Shown: positions 1 through 10,416, numbered from the stretch's first letter. The stretch: 64,000 nucleotides of DNA from an uncultured bacterium (GCA_937896235.1 CALBMX010000036.1:1-64000); one strand, 5' to 3'. The notes: generated by a model not told the origin, from the sequence alone. Translations and numbers: made by a program.

Positions 1-14
1 CCCCCAGAAGTCTA

Positions 15-1136
15 GTGAAGATCGGTATACCAACTGAGATTAAGGCCCAAGAAAACCGTGTAGCTCTGACTCCTGCTGGCGTCGACCGACTCGTTAGTGA
101 AGGCCACGAAGTTTACATCCAAAGCGAAGCGGGTGTGAATAGCGGATTTAGCGACAAGGCGTATACCACTGCGGGCGCAACGATTCTTGACGACGCTGCC
201 GCTGTTTTCGCAAAGGCCGACATGATTGTTAAGGTCAAAGAGCCGCTCCCCGAGGAGTTCCCTCTCATGCGAGCAGGGCAAATCATGTTCACCTACCTTC
301 ACCTAGCGGCTTCCCGTGAGTTGACCGAGGCGCTGATCGCAACGGGCTCTCATTGCTTTGCCTATGAGACACTCCAGGTCGGGCGCACCCTTCCCCTGCT
401 CACCCCGATGAGTGAAGTCGCGGGTCGCATGGCGATTCAAGCTGGGGCGAAAGTTCTTGAGCGCAGCCAAGGTGGACTTGGGATTTTGCTTGGTGGTGTT
501 CCGGGCGTAAAGCGCGCCCAAGTTTTAGTTCTTGGCGGGGGTGTCGTCGGAACCCAGGCCGCCCGCATGGCCTGCGGCATGGGTGCTGATGTCACAATCA
601 TGGACATCGACCTGGACCGTCTTCGGTACCTCGACGACGTGATGCCTGCGAACTGCCGAACAGTCTTCTCGACTTCTTTGGCTGTCCGCCAGCACCTTCC
701 GCACGCGGACCTCGTAATCGGTGCTGTCCTTATTCCGGGTGGCGCCGCACCTAAGTTGGTGCGCCGTGAGGACCTCAAGCTCATGAAGAAGAACAGCGTC
801 ATCGTCGATGTCGCCGTTGACCAAGGGGGCTGTGTCGAGACTTGCTCTCCTACGACCCATGCCGACCCGGTCTTTATCGTTGATGATATCTTGCACTACT
901 GTGTCGCCAACATGCCGGGAGCTGTTCCCCAAACGAGTACGATGGCGTTGACGAATGCAACGCTGAACTACACGTCTCAGATTGCACGTCTCGGCGCCTC
1001 TGGTGCCATCACCGAGAGCAAGGAGCTCGCCTCCGCCTCGAACGTGATTGCTGGAAAAATCACCTGCAAGGCAGTTGCTGACGCTTTTGGCATGGAATAC
1101 TTCGCTCCCGAGATTGTCGCAAAGACGATCGATTAG
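15..1136 (+). CDS. ald: Alanine dehydrogenase
   Basis: NAD-dependent L-alanine dehydrogenase, interconverting alanine with pyruvate and ammonia in the cytoplasm. The 373-residue length matches the family (about 371). The N-terminal motif [10 protein letters not shown] is diagnostic. Conserved active-site residues are visible: Arg15, Lys75 (in VKVKEP), His96 (in TYLHLA) and Asp269 (in VAVDQGG). The Rossmann glycine loop [11 protein letters not shown] is near residue 173. The start is GTG at 15, and only 14 bases of upstream sequence are in the window, so the promoter is not visible. A strong hairpin terminator follows, so it appears to be transcribed separately from uppP. Transhydrogenase alpha subunit is a relative, but the length and active-site pattern favour Ald. 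Confidence 0.95.
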   Translation: MKIGIPTEIKAQENRVALTPAGVDRLVSEGHEVYIQSEAGVNSGFSDKAYTTAGATILDDAAAVFAKADMIVKVKEPLPEEFPLMRAGQIMFTYLHLAASRELTEALIATGSHCFAYETLQVGRTLPLLTPMSEVAGRMAIQAGAKVLERSQGGLGILLGGVPGVKRAQVLVLGGGVVGTQAARMACGMGADVTIMDIDLDRLRYLDDVMPANCRTVFSTSLAVRQHLPHADLVIGAVLIPGGAAPKLVRREDLKLMKKNSVIVDVAVDQGGCVETCSPTTHADPVFIVDDILHYCVANMPGAVPQTSTMALTNATLNYTSQIARLGASGAITESKELASASNVIAGKITCKAVADAFGMEYFAPEIVAKTID

Positions 1137-1164
1137 CGAGCACCGCTTTAGCATCCGGTATTTG

Positions 1165-1205
1165 AAGCTCCTCGGTTTGCGCTTGTTGCGTTGACCGGGG
1201 AGCTT
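1165..1205 (+). terminator. Rho-independent terminator after ald
   Basis: The arm AAGCTCCTCGGT (1165-1176) pairs with ACCGGGGAGCTT (1194-1205) over 12 bases with one G-U pair and a 17-base loop. It is followed by TCTTTT. It sits 29 bases after the ald stop and before uppP. Confidence 0.75.
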
Positions 1206-1280
1206 TCTTTTGCAATCAGCAAAAGGACTGCCTTTTGTAGGTGAGTCCTTTCGACGCACAGGGCAGTATGAAAGGCAGAT

Positions 1281-2117
1281 ATGGACTGGTGGCAAGCAAT
1301 AATATTGGGGCTCGTTGAGGGTCTAACGGAATACCTCCCCGTAAGCTCGACCGGGCATCTGCTCCTAGTGCAAGAGGCTCTTGGGATTCCAGGCGGAGAG
1401 GCAGCGAACGCCTACGCTATTTGTATCCAAGCCGGGGCAATCGTCGCGGTGCTCGGGCTCTATAGAGAGCGAGTTATGCAGATCGTAGTTGGGTTCCTAC
1501 AGCCAAAGGGCACGGAGCCCAAGTTTGAGGAAGGGCGCCACTTAGGCCTCGCACTCATCACCGCTTTTCTACCGGCCGCGGTGATCGGACTCCTGTTTGA
1601 CGACAAAATCGAAGAGAAGTTGTTTGGCATGGGGCCCATACTGATCGCCTGGTTTGTCGGCGGAGTCGCCATCCTCGTTGTTTCATTTTGGTCCCGCCGA
1701 AAGGGCGAAAGTGCCGCAACCGATACGGGGCGTGATTTGATGCAAATCACGTTTCTTGGGGCCCTCCTCATCGGGTTTCTGCAATGTGTAGCCATGTGGC
1801 CCGGCACCAGTCGTAGCCTAATGACCATTGTGGGGGGGCTGATCGTCGGTCTGAAGTTGTCCGCCGCCGTCGAGTTTAGCTTTCTGCTCGGCTTGATTAC
1901 CTTGGGCGCGGCGACAGCCTACAAAGCGCTCTCGGATGGGCCCTTACTTTTAGCGACGTATGGGTGGCCCGCTTTGTTGGTCGGCTTCCTGGCGGCGTGG
2001 GTGTCCGCGGTGCTTTCCGTTCATTGGATGGTCTCCTGGCTTAAGAGCCATGGGCTTTCTCTATTCGGTTGGTACCGGATTGCGCTCGCGACAGGGGTTT
2101 ATCTGGTAGTGTTCTAA
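1281..2117 (+). CDS. uppP: Undecaprenyl-diphosphatase (BacA/UppP)
   Basis: Integral membrane phosphatase that recycles undecaprenyl diphosphate to the monophosphate carrier used for peptidoglycan and exopolysaccharide. At 278 residues it is normal for the family. Signature 1, EGLTEYLPVSSTGHL, covers residues 13-27 (Glu13, Glu17, Ser23 and His26 are the conserved polar residues). Signature 2, WPGTSRS, lies near residue 173 and carries the conserved Arg. About seven to eight hydrophobic segments are visible. ATG start at 1281. The next gene, gmd, begins 58 bases downstream, so the two may be co-transcribed. The carrier-recycling role fits the large polysaccharide region later in the window. Confidence 0.94.
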   Translation: MDWWQAIILGLVEGLTEYLPVSSTGHLLLVQEALGIPGGEAANAYAICIQAGAIVAVLGLYRERVMQIVVGFLQPKGTEPKFEEGRHLGLALITAFLPAAVIGLLFDDKIEEKLFGMGPILIAWFVGGVAILVVSFWSRRKGESAATDTGRDLMQITFLGALLIGFLQCVAMWPGTSRSLMTIVGGLIVGLKLSAAVEFSFLLGLITLGAATAYKALSDGPLLLATYGWPALLVGFLAAWVSAVLSVHWMVSWLKSHGLSLFGWYRIALATGVYLVVF

Positions 2118-2154
2118 AAGTGCCGCGTGAGTTGTCGCGGTAGTCGGCCTCTGA

Positions 2155-3150
<996 letters not shown>

Positions 3151-3167
3151 GAAGCACTACCACCACA

Positions 3168-4121
3168 ATGTCCGTCCCCTCTGCACTCCTTCTCACTGGC
3201 GCCTCTGGTTTTGTAGGCAGCCGATTTCTGGCTCGTGTTAGCGCTGGTGAAACCCTGCTGCCGCCAGGAGTTCACATCCACGCGCTCTCTCGGAGTGCTC
3301 CGAATCGCATGCCTTCTCGGCATCCGGGTGGTGTTACTTTTCATGCTTGTGATCTAACGGACGCCGATGCAACCCAGCGCACGTTGCTTTCACTTTCGCC
3401 GGCTCCAACGGGTGTTCTGCATCTCGCTGGGCTAGCAAATCCCCGGGTGGCTCAGACTCACCCTTTCCATGCGCGCGAGGCCAATGCGGGTGCAACACGT
3501 AACCTCTTGGCGGGATTGGCGGATCGAGGGAAGCCCGCTCGAGTCTTGATTGCCTCCACCGCCGCCGTCTATGGAAAGGCTGCCGCGCTTGAGTCCGGTT
3601 ACATTCCGGAGGGCACTAGAGCGCAAGCTCAATCGGCCTATGGTTGGAGTAAGCGTCTCGCGGAGCGCGTTGCTCGTGCATGCTATGCACCCAATCTCGA
3701 AATTGTGATCGCACGCCCCTATAACCACGCGGGGCCAGGGCAAGGTCTTGGTTATGTTCTTCCCGACTTGGTTTCTGAACTCAAAGAGGCGAGGCGTGAT
3801 GGGCGGCCCATGCGTACGGGGAGCCTCTGGCCCGAGCGGGACCTGCTCCATGTTGACGACGTCTTGGACGCCTATTTGTTATTGCTAGAGAAGGGCCTTC
3901 ATGGTCGCACCTATGACATCTCGTCGGGAAATGCAGTTCCGATTCAGACGCTTCTGGAGGGCCTGGTGGAGCGCATCGGCGAACCCATCGGATACGAGGT
4001 CAACGATGCAATGACCCGGTCTGGCGAGGCTATTCGAATCGCCGGGGACGCAACCTCTCTACGCGCTTTGGGCTGGGCTCCCAGGTTCAGCCTGTCGGAT
4101 ATACTTGACTCGGTTGTCTAG
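3168..4121 (+). CDS. rmd: NAD-dependent epimerase/dehydratase, probable GDP-4-keto-6-deoxy-mannose reductase
   Basis: SDR-fold reductase expected to act on the product of gmd immediately upstream. The nucleotide loop GASGFVG is at residues 11-17 and the catalytic pair is Tyr158-xxx-Lys162 (YGWSK). The segment ARPYNHAGPGQG resembles the RMD signature ARPFNHxGPGQ. The reading frame is open from 3123, but the ATG at 3168 gives a normal Rossmann N-terminus and avoids overlap with gmd, leaving 317 residues. The stop codon overlaps the stop of the convergent phosphoesterase gene inside one CTAG. Substrate specificity is inferred from motif and neighbour; GDP-rhamnose is more likely than GDP-fucose because no WcaG-type epimerase-reductase features were recognised. 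Confidence 0.78.
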   Translation: MSVPSALLLTGASGFVGSRFLARVSAGETLLPPGVHIHALSRSAPNRMPSRHPGGVTFHACDLTDADATQRTLLSLSPAPTGVLHLAGLANPRVAQTHPFHAREANAGATRNLLAGLADRGKPARVLIASTAAVYGKAAALESGYIPEGTRAQAQSAYGWSKRLAERVARACYAPNLEIVIARPYNHAGPGQGLGYVLPDLVSELKEARRDGRPMRTGSLWPERDLLHVDDVLDAYLLLLEKGLHGRTYDISSGNAVPIQTLLEGLVERIGEPIGYEVNDAMTRSGEAIRIAGDATSLRALGWAPRFSLSDILDSVV

Positions 4122-5290
4122 TTCCGGCCGCTGGGGGGATTGGAAACCACGGTGAGCAAGCTAACTTCCGGAGGCGACAGGAAGCGAACGCGGGGCGCCT
4201 GCGCCCGCTCGACACCGATGCCCCGGCTGACGTAAATCACGTTTCCTTCATGCTCGCTCAGCCCACCGGCGGCCACATAGCGCGGCACTTGGGACAAGGT
4301 GATTGGTGGCCCGAAAAAAGGAATCTGAACTTGTCCGCCGTGGGTGTGCCCCGCCACGATCAAGTCGATGCGAGAGTTTGGACTGAGGTCCAATAAGGGG
4401 TCGGGCATGTGCGAGAGTAGGATGCGAATGTCGGCCTCTTCGCTATCGGACTCCATCCTTTGCAAGAGCGCTTGGCCACTTGCAACCCGATGGTGTGCTA
4501 ACGCAAGTCCACCCAGTGTCACCTTGTTCCCACGTATCTCAAGGTTAGTCATCTCGTCGAGCAGGGGGATGACGTCCGTGTCTTGGAAGAGGAGACTCTC
4601 GAGCTCCGGGACATCGGTGTTCCCCTGGACGAAATAGACGCCACTGGGAGCGTGCAGCTCCTGTAGAAGGCTTTGGAACTCAGGAATCGCCGCAACATAC
4701 TCATCCATATCGGACCAGTGGATGATGTCGCCAGCAATCAAAATGATGTCGGGATTGTTCGCCATGACAAGTGCGATTGCCCTGCGCTCATACTCGGTCA
4801 CCTTGCGTGCTTGCAAGTCTGCTATGACCGCGATTGTGAAGTCGGCTCCACCGCCACGGCCACTCGCGAGACCCACGGTGTGCTCTTCGAGCTTGAGGTC
4901 AAACGGCTCTACCCAAGTTGCATAGTAGGCAAACGCGGGGCCCGTGAGGGTCAAGAGTGCAAGCGTTGCCGCAGGACGTGTCATCCGGTGATGACCTCCA
5001 AGAGCGAAGTGCCGTATCCAAAGCCATAGGCTAAGGAGGGGAAGCACAACGGCAAAATCGAGGTAGAGCAGAAAGATGATTCCAAAGCCCGAGAGTCCGA
5101 GGGCCCTATGCCAGAGTGCTTCCAAGGTGACTTGAATCGCAAGCCAAACACAAACCGTCAAGAGGGAACGCACGTCCGTACCTTTGCGTGACTCGGCAGA
5201 GTGCGCTCGCAAAGATATCCAAAGTAGAAACACTCCAACGGCTAGGGCAAGACAAACGTGCCCAAGCCTGAGGGTGGTAAAGGGGCTCAA
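4118..5290 (-). CDS. Membrane-anchored metallophosphoesterase (YkuE-like)
   Basis: A calcineurin-like phosphoesterase domain (about residues 150-385) follows four or so N-terminal hydrophobic segments (about residues 10-125). Visible motifs are Asp158-Leu-Gln160, Gly187-Asp188, Gly223-Asn-Thr-Asp226, His294 and the Gly-His315-Thr-His317 metal site. Two usual histidines are replaced: D-x-H reads DLQ, and GNH[DE] reads GNTD. Membrane-associated relatives hydrolyse lipid-linked or nucleotide pyrophosphates, but the substrate here is unknown. The start is TTG at 5290, six bases after the small lipoprotein gene on the same strand, so these two form an operon. Its stop overlaps the stop of the convergent rmd. 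Confidence 0.82.
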   Translation of the reverse strand: MSPFTTLRLGHVCLALAVGVFLLWISLRAHSAESRKGTDVRSLLTVCVWLAIQVTLEALWHRALGLSGFGIIFLLYLDFAVVLPLLSLWLWIRHFALGGHHRMTRPAATLALLTLTGPAFAYYATWVEPFDLKLEEHTVGLASGRGGGADFTIAVIADLQARKVTEYERRAIALVMANNPDIILIAGDIIHWSDMDEYVAAIPEFQSLLQELHAPSGVYFVQGNTDVPELESLLFQDTDVIPLLDEMTNLEIRGNKVTLGGLALAHHRVASGQALLQRMESDSEEADIRILLSHMPDPLLDLSPNSRIDLIVAGHTHGGQVQIPFFGPPITLSQVPRYVAAGGLSEHEGNVIYVSRGIGVERAQAPRVRFLSPPEVSLLTVVSNPPSGRN

Positions 5291-5296
5291 TCCGGC

Positions 5297-5632
5297 TCAG
5301 CCGATGACTTTGAGGTACGTCGCAAAGAACTTGTCTTCTTTGACTTCTCCAGCGATTTCGACTTTGGAGTCTTCCGAACTGCACCACTCCATGGCGCCAA
5401 GTCCATAAGCGGCACCATTCTCGATCTCTAACCACTTACCATCGACATCGACGTAGTTACCACAGGCACCTACGGACTCGATTTTGTGACCACAGATCAC
5501 GTCGTGAACGGCTGGTTCAACAGCAGAGGCTAGGGGCGCCTGTTCGCTGCTATTGCTCGCGGTTGCAGCGGGCTCCTTAGCTGTGCAGGCAATGGGCAGA
5601 AGGGCAAGCACGAGAATAACTAACGATTTCAT
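5297..5632 (-). CDS. Small putative lipoprotein, unknown function
   Basis: A 111-residue protein beginning MKSLVILVLALLPIAC, a lipoprotein signal peptide with the candidate lipidated Cys16. The frame is open further upstream to 5671, but the ATG at 5632 places the signal peptide at the terminus. The mature part starts with an Ala/Ser/Glu-rich linker and continues with a compact domain holding three cysteines (ICGHK, GACGNY, EWCSS), suggesting a small disulfide- or metal-stabilised fold. The C-terminal strand pattern EIAGEVKEDKFFATYLKV looks like a small beta domain. It lies directly upstream of the phosphoesterase on the same strand. No family was recognised. Confidence 0.7.
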   Translation of the reverse strand: MKSLVILVLALLPIACTAKEPAATASNSSEQAPLASAVEPAVHDVICGHKIESVGACGNYVDVDGKWLEIENGAAYGLGAMEWCSSEDSKVEIAGEVKEDKFFATYLKVIG

Positions 5633-5794
5633 GGTCTGTTCTAGGCTGAGGTTCGGCGAGGTGAGCACCAAGGTGGCTCAAGTCATAACTAGGAAGCATG
5701 GTAGTCCAATGTGGTCGGAGCGAGAAGCTGCGGCTAAACTCTTTGCCGTGTTTATACCTGGAACCTATTCATTTTCCTCAACCACACCCGATTC

Positions 5795-6238
5795 ATGACT
5801 TCGCCTTCGCCAACGGGTGGTTTGACCTCTCCCGAGCCCGATCGCCTGCATACTGACCTCATGGCCCTGGCTGAAGGTCCCAGTAAAATTGTGGCGGGCC
5901 TCGTCGTACTCATGATGAAGGAACCCCAAAAAGTGCGGGACCGCGAGTGGCTGATGGAGGCCTACACTCACATTGCTGCCCAGGCATTGGAGATGGGGGA
6001 CGCGCGTTTACAGGAGCTGCAGGAGATCATCCGAACGGAGAGGGACTCGGTTCTGAATCTCTCCTTTCAGCTGTTCATGCGGGTTGCCGAAGACGCTGCG
6101 GCATTAGGCGGAACTCCGACTTTAGCCCAAGCCAGCATGATGGCCCTAGCCTATTTTTCGGATGGTCCGTCACCTACTTTTGAGGCAGTCGAACCCGAAG
6201 ATTTAGACGGTTCCCCGGCAGGCCAAGGCCTGATTTAA
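5795..6238 (+). CDS. Hypothetical protein, helical
   Basis: A 147-residue protein of unknown function with an ATG start at 5795. It has no signal peptide. After a Pro/Ser-rich N-terminus of about 15 residues it is predicted largely alpha-helical, with amphipathic stretches such as LMALAEGPSKIVAGLVVLMM and an acidic C-terminal tail. It lies between divergently transcribed lipoprotein/phosphoesterase genes and a convergent amidase gene whose stop is five bases away. No catalytic motif or known domain was recognised. Codon use looks like that of the neighbours, so it is probably a real gene. Confidence 0.6.
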   Translation: MTSPSPTGGLTSPEPDRLHTDLMALAEGPSKIVAGLVVLMMKEPQKVRDREWLMEAYTHIAAQALEMGDARLQELQEIIRTERDSVLNLSFQLFMRVAEDAAALGGTPTLAQASMMALAYFSDGPSPTFEAVEPEDLDGSPAGQGLI

Positions 6239-6243
6239 TATAC

Positions 6244-7278
6244 CTAGCGAACCGTGCCCGCGCGGCTCCACGTTGGCTTCGGAGCGGTGGCGATGTTCGC
6301 AACCGACTGATTTCCACTGCGGTAATTCTGCATCCAACTGATCAAGTTTCGCCCTGGGCATTGCGTGGCATTGGTTGCGATTGCGGTGTGGTAGCTCACG
6401 CGGGCGCGAGGGATTTGGTTGCGTGTGCGCAGGTCGTCGAGAAGGCGCTCAAGGGTTGCCAGAGATGCAGTTGTCGGTGTCGTGAGATCGAAGTTCCCCA
6501 ACAGGCAAACTCCGATTTTGTGGTCGTTGAGGCCGGCCACATGCGCACCGCGCCAAGCGAGTCGACGGCCCTCATAGATCCGGCCCTCGGGGTCGATTAG
6601 GTAGTGATACCCGATGTCGCCCCATTGGGGGTCGCGCTTGCCTAGGTGGCTGCGCTGGATAACGCGCAGCTCGGCGGATCGGCCTGCTTGGCTAGTGTCC
6701 GATCCGACCTTCATGGCTGTGTGGTGGACGATGATGTCCGACCAGGGTGCCTGGTGGCGAGACATATGGTCTGGCACTTCGCGAGCCGCGCCCCATTGGG
6801 CCCGGGGGATAATCGTGAGGGTCGTTCCACCGCCTGGAGTCGAGGTTTGATAGTTAGGGCTTCCGGTATAGCTGCCCCCGACGAGAGCGATTCCATTTTG
6901 GGCTCGGGCTCGCTGACTGGAGCTAGCCGAGGTGCTAGCCAAGACGATTCGATAGTCACTAATCGCCCTTTCGCGACGCATCTTGAGAACCGCTGCCGAG
7001 GTCTGATTTTGGTCGCTACGCGCAAAGGTGGAGCGCCCATCGGCTAGCTCAAGTCGGGCGTTGAGGACATCCGTGGAGCTGGCGTTGGAGCTGTTGCGAT
7101 CGAGCCACTGCTCTAGCCCCTCCAACTTCTCCCAAGAGAGCGGCCGTGAGATCAGCGCCACAAGAGAAACGGGCCCGTTATAGCTGCTGTGGGGGTCGGG
7201 AGAGGGGCCCGTTCCCACGCAAGAGGCAAAAAGGAGCAGGCATAATGTCGCGTGGAGAAGACGAGGAAAATGGGGCAT
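6244..7278 (-). CDS. N-acetylmuramoyl-L-alanine amidase (PGRP/Amidase_2 type), secreted lipoprotein
   Basis: A 344-residue exported amidase cleaving the bond between MurNAc and the stem peptide of peptidoglycan. The N-terminus is a lipoprotein-type signal peptide with candidate Cys20 (FASC). The middle, about residues 25-145, is a low-complexity helical or TPR-like region. The C-terminal domain has the PGRP pattern: IIPRAQWGA at its start, zinc ligand in VHHTA, GYHYLIDPEGRIYEGR, and the second zinc site in YHTAIATNATQCPGR (His and Cys). WRGAHVAGLN and IGVCLLGNF are also typical. ATG start at 7278. It is divergent from the next gene, with about 146 bases between them. Confidence 0.88.
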   Translation of the reverse strand: MPHFPRLLHATLCLLLFASCVGTGPSPDPHSSYNGPVSLVALISRPLSWEKLEGLEQWLDRNSSNASSTDVLNARLELADGRSTFARSDQNQTSAAVLKMRRERAISDYRIVLASTSASSSQRARAQNGIALVGGSYTGSPNYQTSTPGGGTTLTIIPRAQWGAAREVPDHMSRHQAPWSDIIVHHTAMKVGSDTSQAGRSAELRVIQRSHLGKRDPQWGDIGYHYLIDPEGRIYEGRRLAWRGAHVAGLNDHKIGVCLLGNFDLTTPTTASLATLERLLDDLRTRNQIPRARVSYHTAIATNATQCPGRNLISWMQNYRSGNQSVANIATAPKPTWSRAGTVR

Positions 7279-7424
7279 AACTATGGAATACGATATCGGA
7301 AAGGCGCGAGCAAGCTTCCCTATGAGATCTTGCCAACCTTTGTGTTCGTGAAGAGTCGGTCAATCGGTCCCGTCAATGCCCCCCCGGGGTTTTCGTGGCG
7401 GCTCAGACAAGCTACAACTGGTGC

Positions 7425-10334
7425 ATGACACTCGTTTTGGCATCTCTATTGTTCGCCCTCTCTCCGACCCAACCTCTCGCTGAGCTTGGGGAACCCGTGG
7501 CCTCTTCGTTCCTTGTCGACGACCTCGACGATGAACTCCAGGCCCTGCTCGCTGAGGAGCGGGCCGAGGCCGATCGGTTGCGCCGACGGGGGAGGGTCGA
7601 CGAGGGGCGGCGCCTGCTGGCAGTGCACCTTGACGACGATGAAGGGGATTGGCGGAGCCGCGCAATGTTCGCTCGCTGTCTTTGGGACAAGGGGGACCGG
7701 ACTGGAGCGGAGGCCGAGCAGCGCAAGGCGCTCAAGGCAGCCGAGTTGGATTTGCCGAACGCCCCGGAGGCGCACACCATTCGAATGGACCTTGCGGAAG
7801 AGCTCACTACGCTGGGACGACCTAAGGATGCGCTGGAGTTGCTTTTGAAAGCTGGCGACAAGGCTTCCCCCAGGTTGGGTTGGCTGACGGGCAGCGCAAA
7901 CTTGGAGCTCGGCGACCGGGAAAGCGCGAACGAGTCCTTCCAGGAGATCGTCTTCTTAGATTCGATCGGGATGGACTGGAGGGACCTGCTCTTCCGCGCA
8001 AAGTGCGAGCGGGAGCTCGGCCAACTCGAAGCGGCAAGTCGAACTCTAGTTGCCGCTGACGCCCTTGCGAGTCATGGGGCCGGGACGGAGCCCGACGTCC
8101 TCGTAGAGCTTGCTGACATCTATTTTGAGGCTGATGGAGAGGTCGCTCGTGCGGGGAGCAGCACACGTATGCCTAGTGCTTTGTATCGCGAAGCCCTCGA
8201 ACTGAACAGCACACATGCCGGCGCGCTGCTCGGGAGCTATGAGCTCCACAGGCTCAACTGGCGACGCACTCGAAGCGCGCGCTCTTTTCTTGTGGAACTT
8301 TTGGAGTCCAATCCCGAGTCGATACCCGGGTTGATCGCCCTGACGGACTCGCACCTCAAGCAGGGTGAGCTGGTTGCAGCTCGGCAGCGTCTTCGCACTT
8401 TGGAACGAGACGCTGGAGGTAGGCGGGATGTACAGGCACTTCGCGCGGCCCTGCACTACATCGAAGACAGTCCGGAGGAGTCTTCGGCAATCCTTGAGCG
8501 ACTCAACCTTGCCGCAGCTTGGGATAGTTCACCCGAGCGGAGAGTGGGGACGGTTTTGGTTGGGCTCTACCGATTCGCGGACGCAGTTCCCTTCCTTGAG
8601 TCTGCCGTTGCGAGGAATGCGGGCGACTGGCGAGCGATGACACGCCTCGGCGAATGCCTTGCGAATACGGGGAATGAGAAGCGTGCGCTCGAATTTTTAG
8701 AGCGCGCCGAAGATATCGCTGAAGGTCGCCAGGACGCATGGCGGAACAACCAGAAAATGGTACTGACCCGTATCGCGAACAGCTTTGATGTCGTCTATGG
8801 ATCGGGCGAGCTTAGCTACACCTGGCCCGCGGATGGCTCCGAGGTGCTCGCGCGCGTGTTGCCTCGTTTCTACGCAGAGTCTCGTGAGCTTTTAGCGGAG
8901 CGCTACGGCTTCACTCCTGGTCCAACACGAATCGAGGTTTTCGACCGGCATCGCGACTTCTCGGTACGCTCTACCGGCTTTGAAGGTTTTCCCGCACTTG
9001 GTGTTTGTTTTGGTCCTGTCGTGACGGCGCTCTCGCCGCTGTGCGAGATGCGTGGTCAGTTTTCTTGGGCGGAGACCTCGTACCACGAATTTAGCCATGT
9101 CATCCACCTTGGATTGACTCGCAATCGGTGCCCGCGCTGGATCACAGAGGGTCTCGCTACATGGGAAGAGGAGCAGCGCGACGCCTCTTGGATTAGGCCT
9201 TTGCGCCGCGAGCTCGTGGATTCCTTTGCCTCGGATCAGATCATCGGCGTTCGAGATCTAAACCGGGCTTTCAGTGGTCCTCGCATCATATGGGCGTATT
9301 ATCAAGGTGGCCTGTTGTGCGACCTTTTGATCGACGATTACGGTTTTCCAGCGATGGTTAAATTGCTGGAGGCATTCAATGAGGGCCAGGATCTCGATAA
9401 GGCGCTCGATTTTGCCTATGGATTGACGCCCGAGGAGCTGGATGATCACTTCCTCAATCGAGTCGCGATGCTTGTCTCGAAACTGCGAGTGGAACCTCGT
9501 CATGACGGGAATGCAGTTCGCCTGATTCGACTTGGATTAGACCGTACGCCTCCACTCGATTACGAAGACGCGAAGGACTGGAGTGAGGCCTGGTGCACCG
9601 TCGCTTGGAGTGCTTGGCAGGCAGGACGTGGATTGGATGCAGAGGAGTCCCTGCGTGTTCTGGGAGAGCTTCAAGAGGAGTCTCCTCGTGCACACTTCTT
9701 GCAGGGCGAAATGGCGCTCTCCGCAGGCGAAATGGAGGCGGCTCAGCGCCACTATGAAATGGCCTTCGCGCTGGGTGGTGAGGACTACCGTTCGCGCATG
9801 GCGCTGGGGAATATGCTTCAACGGGCGGGAAAGAAGCTGGAAGCTGTCGTTCAATTCAAAGCGGCAGAAGCGGCTTTCCCGGGTTGGGAAGACAAGAGTT
9901 TTAACGCCGAGTTGCACTTGATGGAGCACTATCGCGCCGAGGGTGAGACCGACGAGGCGATGGCCGCATTGGAGCGCTGGCTCGCATGGAACTCCGGAGA
10001 GGACGGGAAGCGGCTCGAAGTCGCTCACTGGCATTTGGACAGGGGGGACTTTGCTGCGGCTCTCAAACTCTTCACTAGTGCTGTAGAGGTGGATCCGTTC
10101 CGGGCATCTGCACATCGTGGGCGGGGCGAAGCGCTACTGGCACTAGGCGAAGTGCAAGAGAGTGTCGAGGCCTTTGAGGTCGCCTTGTTAGTCCCCCCGC
10201 ACTTGGATTCTGACTATGGCGCAAAAGGCGGCCAAGCTCTCGAGGGCCAGGCCCTAGAAGCTGTACTCGAACGTGCTCGGCAAGACCGCCAAGTAATCGA
10301 AGAGCTTCTGTCCGAGGCGCGCAAGGGAGTCTGA
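7425..10334 (+). CDS. Secreted TPR protein with central HExxH metallopeptidase-like domain
   Basis: A 969-residue protein with signal peptide MTLVLASLLFALSPTQPLA; the frame is open from a GTG at 7395, but the ATG at 7425 puts the signal peptide first. Roughly residues 25-430 and 690-960 are TPR-like helical repeats, for example LLLAGDKASPR-type hairpins and RHYEMAFALGG. Between them is a peptidase-MA-like domain with the zinc motif His554-Glu555-Phe-Ser-His558 and a downstream Glu575 in ITEGLATWEE, the gluzincin pattern. A periplasmic or surface protease is likely. No partner gene was identified, and it heads a rightward run leading to tmk and holB, although an 82-base gap may hold a separate promoter. 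Confidence 0.8.
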   Translation: MTLVLASLLFALSPTQPLAELGEPVASSFLVDDLDDELQALLAEERAEADRLRRRGRVDEGRRLLAVHLDDDEGDWRSRAMFARCLWDKGDRTGAEAEQRKALKAAELDLPNAPEAHTIRMDLAEELTTLGRPKDALELLLKAGDKASPRLGWLTGSANLELGDRESANESFQEIVFLDSIGMDWRDLLFRAKCERELGQLEAASRTLVAADALASHGAGTEPDVLVELADIYFEADGEVARAGSSTRMPSALYREALELNSTHAGALLGSYELHRLNWRRTRSARSFLVELLESNPESIPGLIALTDSHLKQGELVAARQRLRTLERDAGGRRDVQALRAALHYIEDSPEESSAILERLNLAAAWDSSPERRVGTVLVGLYRFADAVPFLESAVARNAGDWRAMTRLGECLANTGNEKRALEFLERAEDIAEGRQDAWRNNQKMVLTRIANSFDVVYGSGELSYTWPADGSEVLARVLPRFYAESRELLAERYGFTPGPTRIEVFDRHRDFSVRSTGFEGFPALGVCFGPVVTALSPLCEMRGQFSWAETSYHEFSHVIHLGLTRNRCPRWITEGLATWEEEQRDASWIRPLRRELVDSFASDQIIGVRDLNRAFSGPRIIWAYYQGGLLCDLLIDDYGFPAMVKLLEAFNEGQDLDKALDFAYGLTPEELDDHFLNRVAMLVSKLRVEPRHDGNAVRLIRLGLDRTPPLDYEDAKDWSEAWCTVAWSAWQAGRGLDAEESLRVLGELQEESPRAHFLQGEMALSAGEMEAAQRHYEMAFALGGEDYRSRMALGNMLQRAGKKLEAVVQFKAAEAAFPGWEDKSFNAELHLMEHYRAEGETDEAMAALERWLAWNSGEDGKRLEVAHWHLDRGDFAAALKLFTSAVEVDPFRASAHRGRGEALLALGEVQESVEAFEVALLVPPHLDSDYGAKGGQALEGQALEAVLERARQDRQVIEELLSEARKGV

Positions 10335-10416
10335 CCGATTTGAACGGGCCTCTTTCTTCGAGAAGCCCTAGCTGGAACTCGCAGTGCGGGGCTAGAGGTC
10401 TGTAGGATGGGATGAC

